From positions 44,957 to 108,956 of the forward strand of contig MPMI01000017.1 of the NCBI GenBank assembly GCA_002238415.1: a stretch of 64,000 bases of DNA. Direction: 5' to 3'. Source of the DNA: Desulfurellaceae bacterium bin18. Lineage in GTDB: Bacteria > Desulfobacterota > Binatia > Bin18. Numbering within the stretch: position 1 is the stretch's first letter; each line of letters opens with the position of its first letter. A model generated the notes under the pieces. It made no database searches and was not told the DNA's origin. It was given only the letters and a program-made list of their open reading frames with translations. A program made the position numbers and the translations under genes. Below are positions 50,793 through 57,549 of this stretch, in pieces.

Positions 50793-51893
50793 ATGAAAGT
50801 CGGTGTTGATATTATTCATCAGAACCTGGGTCGGCCGCAGCCCGACCACGAGGTGTATCGGGAAGAACAGCGCTTGGCCGACCTGGTTGAGCCCCTGGGA
50901 TTCGATTCGTTGTGGAGCGTGGAGCATCACTTCGATGATTACACCATGGTGCCTGATGTGCTCCAATACCTGACTTTTATGGCCGCCCGGACCTCGCGCA
51001 TCCAGCTTGGCAGCGCGGTCGTGGTGCTGCCGTGGCACGACCCGGTGCGCGTCGCCGAGCAGATCGCCATGCTCGATATTCAGTCCGGTGGGCGGCTGCT
51101 GCTCGGCTTTGGTCGGGGAGCCGCACAGATTGAATATGACGGCTTTCGCGTGGCCATGGATACCTCGCGGGCGCGTTTTACCGAGGCTGCCGAGGTGGTT
51201 ACCAAGGCCCTCATGAACGAACGCTTCTCACATACTGGCGATTTTTTTCAGATTCCTGAAATGAGCATCCGTCCGCAGCCCGCTACCGACTTTACGGGCC
51301 GGATGTATGGAGCGGCCATCAGCCCCGAGTCGGCCGAGATGATGGCCCGGCTCGGTTTTGGGGTGCTGGTGATTCCGCAGCGCGACTGGGACACCACCGC
51401 CGAAGAGTTGGAACGCTATAATGCCATTTGTCGAGGCTTGGGCAAGGAGCCGGTCAAGCCCATTGTCGGCTGCTTTGTCTATGTTGACGATACCGAGGCC
51501 AAGGCCATGGATCGTGCCCGGAAATATATGGGGGCCTATTGGCAGTCGGCGGATGAGCACTACCGTTTTTCGCACGGCGCGCACGCCGGTGTAAAAGGCT
51601 ACGAATACTACGACAAGATGGGTCAGGCCAGCAAAAAGATGGGGCCGCAGGCGGTCAACGATTATTTCATCAGTTTTCAGTGCGTGGGCACGCCCGAGAT
51701 GTGTTTGGAGAAGATCGAGTTCATTCGGAACAAAGTCGATACCGAACACTTCATCGGTATCTTCAAATATGGCGGTATGCCCATACAGCGGGCGGAAGAG
51801 AATCTACGCCGTTTTGCTGCAGACGTGATGCCGGGATTGCACCGGGAAGACTTTCGCGTCCACGCCGCGCCCGCCGCAGCCGTCGCCGATTAA
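50793..51893 (+). CDS. LLM class flavin-dependent oxidoreductase
   Basis: The luciferase-like TIM barrel has 366 residues, with GFDSLWSVEHHFDDYTMVP, TSRIQLGSAVVVLPWHDPVRVAEQIAM, broken as two parts, then GGRLLLGFGRGAAQIEYDGF. The C-terminal FIGIFKYGGMPIQRAEENL is typical of the longer FMN-using branch. TAGGAGGGAG precedes the ATG. It lies between Rieske paralogues B and C on the same strand, so it probably takes part in the same pathway. Confidence 0.86.
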   Translation: MKVGVDIIHQNLGRPQPDHEVYREEQRLADLVEPLGFDSLWSVEHHFDDYTMVPDVLQYLTFMAARTSRIQLGSAVVVLPWHDPVRVAEQIAMLDIQSGGRLLLGFGRGAAQIEYDGFRVAMDTSRARFTEAAEVVTKALMNERFSHTGDFFQIPEMSIRPQPATDFTGRMYGAAISPESAEMMARLGFGVLVIPQRDWDTTAEELERYNAICRGLGKEPVKPIVGCFVYVDDTEAKAMDRARKYMGAYWQSADEHYRFSHGAHAGVKGYEYYDKMGQASKKMGPQAVNDYFISFQCVGTPEMCLEKIEFIRNKVDTEHFIGIFKYGGMPIQRAEENLRRFAADVMPGLHREDFRVHAAPAAAVAD

Positions 51894-51978
51894 AGCTTCC
51901 CCTCAGATTCGAAGAGGGGCACCCCCTGTTCCTCTTGTGTTGTGACGAGAGGGGGTGGACTCATAAAGGGAGGGAGCA

Positions 51979-53232
51979 GTGAAGGACAGGCAGCCGACCG
52001 GCACCGGAGAGAATGCGGCTCCTGACCAGAGCAATGACCGCTGGAATGACAAGTATCCGCATCTTGGGACCGCCCCGATTCCTATCGAGCCCTACATCTC
52101 TCGTGAGTATTTTGCCTTAGAGCGAGAACGTATCTTTCGGAATGTCTGGCTGAACGTTGGCCGGATTGAAGACATTCCGCATCCCGGCGATTATGTGGTC
52201 GCCGCTCTGACGGTCTGCCGGACCTCGGTTGTGGTCGTTCGCGGCAAGGGCGGTCAGATACATGCCTTTCATAATATGTGTTCCCACCGGGGGAATAAGG
52301 TCGTGTGGGATAACGCGGGGAGGTGTCGAAATTTTACGTGCAAATTCCACGGCTGGAGCTATGGCCTGGATGGCCGACTGACCTTCATCCCTGACGAGCA
52401 ACGCTTCTGTGGCTTGCAAAAAGACAAGCTCGGACTGACCCCCGTGGCCGTAGACACCTGGGCGGGCTTCATCTTCATTCATCTTGACCCGAACCCGGTC
52501 GAAACGCTGCGGACCTACCTGGCGGAGGTTGTGCCTGGGCTGGAGGGCTATCCATTCTCTGAGCTTTCGGCGACGCGCTTCTGTTGGCGAACGGAGATCA
52601 AAGCCAACTGGAAAGTCGCCCAAGACGCCTTTCAGGAGGGTTATCACTTCCCGGTGCGCCATAAGGCATCGGCGGCAGCCGCCTTTACGAGCGAGACCAA
52701 CCCGTATTGCCACTTCCTGAGCCTGGACCTGTACGAACGACATCGCCGCACCTCGTCGTACGGCAATCTGGACTATACGCCGACTCCGGTAGCCGGCATG
52801 GCCTATCAGTTCGGGAGTTCGGTGGTTGTTGAGCGTGGTCTTGCCATGGACAACCTGCCGGCCGGGGTCAATCCGACCCGACGGCCGGACTGGTCCATTG
52901 ATGTTTTTTGGATATTCCCGAACTTCTCCATTTTTCCGAGCAATGGGACCTATCTGACCCACCACTTCTGGCCGGTGAGCGCAGACCGGACGATATGGGA
53001 GACGCGAACCTATTTCCCCAAGGCGGAAAATGCGGGTCAGAAATTCAGTCAGGAGTATAGCAAGGTATTACTCCGCGACATTCTTATGGAGGACGGCACA
53101 ACGCTCGAACATATGCAGGATGTGCTGGCCTCGGGTGCAAAAACCCATATGCCGTTGCAGCACCAGGAAATCTGCGTCCGCCACGCCTATAACGTGGTGG
53201 AGGATTATGTCGGGTTCTATGCCGGACGGTAG
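51979..53232 (+). CDS. Rieske oxygenase alpha subunit, paralogue C
   Basis: Third paralogue, 417 residues, with CSHRGNK, CKFHGWSYGLDGR and the iron site QDAFQEGYHFPVRH. It shares the NVWLNVGRIEDIPHPGDY and LPAGVNPTRRPDW-type segments with A and B. The start is GTG at 51979 after GGGAGGGAG. A homologue of the small protein at 50421 starts 6 bases after its stop. As with A and B there is no beta subunit, ferredoxin or reductase gene next to it. Confidence 0.9.
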   Translation: MKDRQPTGTGENAAPDQSNDRWNDKYPHLGTAPIPIEPYISREYFALERERIFRNVWLNVGRIEDIPHPGDYVVAALTVCRTSVVVVRGKGGQIHAFHNMCSHRGNKVVWDNAGRCRNFTCKFHGWSYGLDGRLTFIPDEQRFCGLQKDKLGLTPVAVDTWAGFIFIHLDPNPVETLRTYLAEVVPGLEGYPFSELSATRFCWRTEIKANWKVAQDAFQEGYHFPVRHKASAAAAFTSETNPYCHFLSLDLYERHRRTSSYGNLDYTPTPVAGMAYQFGSSVVVERGLAMDNLPAGVNPTRRPDWSIDVFWIFPNFSIFPSNGTYLTHHFWPVSADRTIWETRTYFPKAENAGQKFSQEYSKVLLRDILMEDGTTLEHMQDVLASGAKTHMPLQHQEICVRHAYNVVEDYVGFYAGR

Positions 53233-53238
53233 CGGAGC

Positions 53239-53571
53239 ATGACCATGGCGGAGAGCGACTGGCCCGCGGCGTTCAGCACACTTCAGCCTTTTCTCGGCTG
53301 GGCGCTTGCCACAGAGGCCGAGCGGACGCACAAACGTCAGACGAGCGAGATGGCGGACATTCAAGCCTTTTACGTCGCCATGCTGTCGCACCTGGAGGAC
53401 GTTCTGGTGTACTTAAACCAATTCCCTCTGGAGCGTCTGCCGTCCCATGCGCAGCAACTCATGGATATGACCCTCTCGCTCGCCGAGATTGCGCCGGCGG
53501 TTGAGCTGTTTGGTCAGCCGCGAGAAGATGATACATTTGATCCGTTCCGATTTGTTCCACAACATCACTAA
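53239..53571 (+). CDS. Small helical protein coupled to Rieske paralogue C
   Basis: Length 110 residues; homologous to the product of 50421. Conserved blocks are LGWALATEAERTHKRQTSEM, DIQAFYVAMLSHLEDVL and LSLAEIAPAVELFGQPREDD. It follows the Rieske gene by 6 bases. The repeated pairing of this small protein with a Rieske alpha subunit points to a functional partner, but no published domain is recognised. Confidence 0.8.
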   Translation: MTMAESDWPAAFSTLQPFLGWALATEAERTHKRQTSEMADIQAFYVAMLSHLEDVLVYLNQFPLERLPSHAQQLMDMTLSLAEIAPAVELFGQPREDDTFDPFRFVPQHH

Positions 53572-53582
53572 AGGAGGTCGAT

Positions 53583-54077
53583 ATGATTCGCCCCGAACGG
53601 ATTGCCCATGTTGTGATTAAGGTGAGCGACCTGGCACGTTCAAAAAAGTTCTACACCGAAGTGCTGGGGATGCAGGTCATGAAAGACACGCCTGAAATTG
53701 GCGCGGTCTTTTTGTCCAATCATACCCGCGACCACCATGAGATCGCGCTGTTTCAGATCGGTCCGGATGCCGAGTTGCCCCGGCCCGACCAGGTCGGACT
53801 CGCCCATATTGCCTTTCGGCTGCGGAGCGAAGAGGAACTCAAGGCCGCCTACGAAGAACTCAAGGCGAGAGAGGTGCCGGTGAACTTCACCGTGAACCAC
53901 GGCGTAACCAAGAGCATCTACTTCCGTGACCCGGACGGCCTCGAACTCGAAGTCTACTGTGACAACCCCATAGAAGAATATGCGGGAATGCCCAACTCCT
54001 ATCTGGGGACGGACAAGCTGGAATTCGCTCAGAACGAGCGTGGCTTGGCGGATATCATCGCCTCGCTCCGGCAGTGA
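53583..54077 (+). CDS. VOC superfamily (glyoxalase/extradiol dioxygenase-like) protein
   Basis: Two beta-alpha-beta-beta-beta modules lie in 164 residues: RIAHVVIKVSDLARSKKFYTE, VGLAHIAFRLRSEEELKA, and YFRDPDGLELEVYCD. Metal ligands are likely the His in IAHVVIK and in VGLAHIA plus the Glu in ELEVYCD. This is the catechol-2,3-dioxygenase-like branch. AAAGGAGG lies before the ATG, 11 bases after the small gene, in the same operon. It could open a ring hydroxylated by the Rieske or HpaB enzymes. Confidence 0.86.
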   Translation: MIRPERIAHVVIKVSDLARSKKFYTEVLGMQVMKDTPEIGAVFLSNHTRDHHEIALFQIGPDAELPRPDQVGLAHIAFRLRSEEELKAAYEELKAREVPVNFTVNHGVTKSIYFRDPDGLELEVYCDNPIEEYAGMPNSYLGTDKLEFAQNERGLADIIASLRQ

Positions 54078-54086
54078 TCTCTTTAT

Positions 54087-54112
54087 CCCCTTCTCCCTTG
54101 CTAGGGAGAGGG
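54087..54112. repeat. GC-rich dyad repeat (CCCTTCTCCCT...AGGGAGAGGG)
   Basis: TCTCCCT (54092-54098) and AGGGAGA (54103-54109) pair perfectly around TGCT, with CCC/GGG-type flanks and a following CCAGGGTAAGGG. It is the same type of element as at 14227-14250. It sits between two genes in the same direction and may partially end transcription of the VOC operon. Confidence 0.55.
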
Positions 54113-54177
54113 CCAGGGTAAGGGTCGTTCAGAATGAGTTTTCTTTCGATCCTCCCTCACCATAACCTGGAGTACTC

Positions 54178-55623
54178 ATGGGCATTCGGACCGGCGCACA
54201 ATATCGAGAAAGTTTGCGAGACGGGCGAAGTATTTATGTGAATGGCGAACGGGTCAAAGATGTCACGACCTATCCGCCATTCCAAGGGGTGGTGGAGACC
54301 ATTGCCTCTCTGTACGACCTCCAACACCAGCCTGCGCAGCAACCCCCGCTGACCTACCCGTCGCCCAAGGACGGCCAACCGGTCGGGCTCTCCTTTCTGA
54401 TGGCGGACAGTGTCGAAGATGTCGAGCGTCGCGTCCGGGCCGAGGAATTTCGGGCGGAGATGACCTGTGGCTTGATGGGTCGCATGCCGGACTTCATGAA
54501 CGCGTTGGTAACGGACGCCGCGATTGCCGCGCCGTTTATCGGCCAACGCGAGCCCCGTTTTGGTGAGAATACCCTGCGCTATTACGAAGCCTGCCGGGAC
54601 GAGGACTGGTGCCTGACCCATACCCTGGTTGATCCCCAGATTGACCGCTCAAAAGGGCCGGCGGAACAGCGTGATCCCGAGGCGGCTTTGCATGTGGTGC
54701 GCGAGACGGACAATGGCATCGTGGTCAGCGGCGCCCGGATGCTTTCCACGCTCGCCCCTTTTTCCAACGAACTCTGGGTGGGGCCGTTCTATCCGCGCAA
54801 ACCGGGAGAAGAAGCCTATACCCTCTGCTTTGCCGTTCCCATGGATACCCCAGGCCTCAAGTTTATCTGTCGTGAAGCTTATAACACGGGTAGGAGTCGG
54901 TTTGATCGCCCGTTGTCGTATCGGTTTGACGAAGAAGATGCCCTCGCGATTTTCGATACCGTCGAGGTGCCTTGGGAGCGGGTGTTCATTAACGGTGATA
55001 TCGAGGCCTCCAACTACATCCTTGGCCGGGCGCCCGGTTACGCCCTGCTCCAGGCGGTCATTCGCGGAACCGTCAAGCTCCGTTTTATGGCCGGGCTGGC
55101 CTGTAGCGTGGCCGAGGCAATCGGCCGGACCAAGGCGCAGCATGTCCAAGCCCAGCTTGGTGAGCTGGTGGCAAACGTTGAAATTGCCAACGGCCTGTTG
55201 CGGGCGGCGGCGCACAATGTTGTCACCAATCATAAAGAAGGAGGGTCGCTCCGTTCGCTCGCCGCCTCGCTGTGGGTGTTTATTCCGCAGGCGCAGATGC
55301 GGGCGGCTGAGGTGATCCGCCAGGTCAGTGGCAGCGGACTGATCATGACACCCACGGAAGGGGATCTGCAAAACCCGGAGATCGCGCCCTATCTCGAGCG
55401 CTATCTCCAGGGCAAAAACCTGTCGGCGCGTAATCGGGTGCAACTCTTCAAGTTAGCCTGGGACATGTTGGGTGAGCAGTTCGGCAGCCGTCAGTTGCAG
55501 TACGAATGGTTCTACGCGGGTGATCCCACGTTTACCCGGTCACGTTTTTATCACTCACCCGCAGTGAAAGGGTATAAAGCGATGGTGGAGCGAATCCTGG
55601 ACGAGGGGAAGGGCACAGGCTAG
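54178..55623 (+). CDS. HpaB-family (4-hydroxyphenylacetate 3-monooxygenase-like) oxygenase
   Basis: This 481-residue FADH2-dependent phenol hydroxylase has the acyl-CoA-dehydrogenase-like fold. Visible family features are RTGAQYRESLRDGRSIYVNGE at the N-terminus, YYEACRDEDWCLTHTLVDPQ with the PQ-R segment (PQIDRSK), VVSGARMLSTLAPFSNE, FDTVEVPWERVFINGD and a C-terminal YEWFYAGDP. It hydroxylates a phenolic ring using FADH2 from a reductase (HpaC type), not seen here. CTGGAG precedes the ATG. Confidence 0.87.
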   Translation: MGIRTGAQYRESLRDGRSIYVNGERVKDVTTYPPFQGVVETIASLYDLQHQPAQQPPLTYPSPKDGQPVGLSFLMADSVEDVERRVRAEEFRAEMTCGLMGRMPDFMNALVTDAAIAAPFIGQREPRFGENTLRYYEACRDEDWCLTHTLVDPQIDRSKGPAEQRDPEAALHVVRETDNGIVVSGARMLSTLAPFSNELWVGPFYPRKPGEEAYTLCFAVPMDTPGLKFICREAYNTGRSRFDRPLSYRFDEEDALAIFDTVEVPWERVFINGDIEASNYILGRAPGYALLQAVIRGTVKLRFMAGLACSVAEAIGRTKAQHVQAQLGELVANVEIANGLLRAAAHNVVTNHKEGGSLRSLAASLWVFIPQAQMRAAEVIRQVSGSGLIMTPTEGDLQNPEIAPYLERYLQGKNLSARNRVQLFKLAWDMLGEQFGSRQLQYEWFYAGDPTFTRSRFYHSPAVKGYKAMVERILDEGKGTG

Positions 55624-55627
55624 ACGT

Positions 55628-55653
55628 GCGGGGCAACCACAAGGTTACCCCGC
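55628..55653. terminator. Hairpin between convergent genes (bidirectional terminator)
   Basis: GCGGGGCAACC (55628-55638) and GGTTACCCCGC (55643-55653) pair with a single mismatch around ACAA. It lies directly after the HpaB-type gene, facing the VOC gene on the other strand. No T-run follows, so it may act as a factor-assisted end. Confidence 0.65.
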
Positions 55654-55674
55654 TGGAAGGAGTGGTTCGAGAGC

Positions 55675-56211
55675 CTAGCTCGGCGGATTAGTGGAAACGA
55701 TATCCGGCGTCTCTTCCAAACCAAGCGCGGCAATGGGTGCCTCAAAACGTTCGGTCATGACCGCATCCTCGTCGTGAAAGTCCCGGGTGAAGCAGCAGTA
55801 TTCCATCTGCATGCCGTTGGGGTCCTTAAAGTAAATCGACTTGGCCCAGTCGTGATCCACGACTTCAGAGACCTCCACGCCTTTGTCCCGCAACTCCTGT
55901 TTTTTTTCTTCGAGCGCCGCTTCTGTCCCGGCCTCAAAAGCAAAGTGGTAGAACGCACTCGGGACACCAAGTCCCCGGTTGATGCCGGCGTCGTACTCGA
56001 CCGGAACATCGGGAATATCCTTGGCTTCCATAAAAGCCAGTAACTGGTCACGGCCCGTATCAAAAAAGATATGTCGAATGCGGCCACCTTCTTTGATCTT
56101 GATGGTATCGCAACGAACCGGCTTGAAGCCCAGGATGTCTTCGTAAAACTCGCGCGTCTTATCCAAGTCGAGCGTTGACAGCCCAATATGAGAAAAGCCT
56201 TTCTTTGTCAT
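55675..56211 (-). CDS. VOC superfamily protein
   Basis: This 178-residue protein has FSHIGLSTLDLDKTREFYEDI, AFYHFAFEAGTEAALEEKK and IYFKDPNGMQMEYCCFTRDF, again a two-module VOC fold with His/His/Glu metal ligands. It differs from the protein at 53583 in length and in a distinct C-terminal extension (FEAPIAALGLEETPD). AAAGGAGGG precedes the ATG. It is convergent with the HpaB-type gene; the substrate is unknown. Confidence 0.85.
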   Translation of the reverse strand: MTKKGFSHIGLSTLDLDKTREFYEDILGFKPVRCDTIKIKEGGRIRHIFFDTGRDQLLAFMEAKDIPDVPVEYDAGINRGLGVPSAFYHFAFEAGTEAALEEKKQELRDKGVEVSEVVDHDWAKSIYFKDPNGMQMEYCCFTRDFHDEDAVMTERFEAPIAALGLEETPDIVSTNPPS

Positions 56212-56371
56212 GACCGAACCCTCCTTTTTCGCGCTGTGGTCCCGCTACTTTTCCGGTCTACCACAGCTTCTGAACGAAAGAAACCGAGAAAAGCACTCTC
56301 TTCACGCTTCTCATTGACACACTGCGAGCAGGCCGAGTAGGCTCTCCTGGCCGGAGAATGAGGAGGCAGGT

Positions 56372-57442
56372 ATGGATTTCGGCGTACTCGTATTCCCCCA
56401 ACCGGACCGCTGTGTCGATCACGCCAGGCTGGCTGAGGCAAAGGGCTTTAGCCATGTGTGGGTTGAAGACTCGCCCATGATGGCCGGGGATGTGTACCTA
56501 TGCTTGGGTCTGATGGCACGGCACACCTCCCGCGTCACCCTCGGAACCGGCGTAGCAGTGGTCGGAACGCGCAGTGCGCCCGTGGCTGCCCACGCCATTG
56601 CTACAGTCAATCAGCTCGCCCCCGGACGCGTCGTCTTTGGGCTGGGGACCGGCAATAGCGCGCGGCGCGCGATGGGGCTGCCGCCCTGTTCTCTACGTGA
56701 GCTGCGCGAGTATATCGCGACCCTGCGTGGTCTGCTGAGCAACCGGGAGGTGGTCTATCAGGAAGGAGCGGAGACGCGCCGGATCAGATTTTTTCATAAA
56801 GACTACGAGTTTATTAACACACACGAGCCAATTCCCATTTATGTGGCCGCCAACGCCCCCCAGGCCATGCGGTTGGCCGGCGAGTTGGGCGACGGCTGGC
56901 TGACCTCACGGACCAATACGGTCGAAGGCTTTGAGGCGGCCTGGCGTCAGGTCACCACCGGCATTGAGAACGCTGGAAAAAATGCGGACCGTGTAGACCG
57001 CGTGCTCTTTACCACGGCCTGTCTGCTGGGTCCGAACGAAGGACTGGATTCTGAGCGGGTCATGGCCCAGGCCGGCCCGTGGGCAACTGTCGCCCTGCAC
57101 TCACTGTATGAAACGCTCAAGGAGCCCGAGGCCGCCCCGGCCCCTCTCCGCTCAATTTTTGCCCGATACAAGGCCTTTATGGAGCAACGTCTCCAGGACA
57201 AGGATGCGTACTATTTTGACTTGCACGACGGCCACTGTTTATACGTCCGTGAGGAAGAAGCTCAGTTTGTGACGCCGGAAGTCATTCAGACGACCACGCT
57301 GACGGCTCAGCCCGCCGCCTTGCTGGAACGGCTCCGCAGTCTGGAGCGGGCAGGCGTCCGCCAGGTGACTTTTATTCCGACCTTTGACGCCTTTGAAGAG
57401 TTTGTAACAACATTCGGGGAACAGGTTCTTGCCCGTTGGTAG
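56372..57442 (+). CDS. LLM class F420/FMN-dependent oxidoreductase
   Basis: A 356-residue luciferase-like protein with GFSHVWVEDSPMMAGDVYLCL, SRVTLGTGVAVVGTRSAPVAA, GRVVFGLGTGNSARRAMGLP and PIPIYVAANAPQAMRLAGELG. These match methylenetetrahydromethanopterin reductase-like F420 enzymes. TGAGGAGGCAGG precedes the ATG. It lies 107 bases before the NorD-like gene on the same strand. Confidence 0.86.
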   Translation: MDFGVLVFPQPDRCVDHARLAEAKGFSHVWVEDSPMMAGDVYLCLGLMARHTSRVTLGTGVAVVGTRSAPVAAHAIATVNQLAPGRVVFGLGTGNSARRAMGLPPCSLRELREYIATLRGLLSNREVVYQEGAETRRIRFFHKDYEFINTHEPIPIYVAANAPQAMRLAGELGDGWLTSRTNTVEGFEAAWRQVTTGIENAGKNADRVDRVLFTTACLLGPNEGLDSERVMAQAGPWATVALHSLYETLKEPEAAPAPLRSIFARYKAFMEQRLQDKDAYYFDLHDGHCLYVREEEAQFVTPEVIQTTTLTAQPAALLERLRSLERAGVRQVTFIPTFDAFEEFVTTFGEQVLARW

Positions 57443-57549
57443 GGCTACGTTCCTGCCGCCGACTTGCTCTGGCCGTCGCCCTCCGATACAGCAGAGAAAG
57501 GTTTGACGCTGCGCCCCTACCGTGGAGTCGTGAGAGAACAGGCAAGACT

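Noticed and set aside
53068..53391. Minus-strand frame across the Rieske C / small protein junction
   Set aside because: It is antisense to two coupled genes with a shared family pattern and has no ribosome-binding site of its own.
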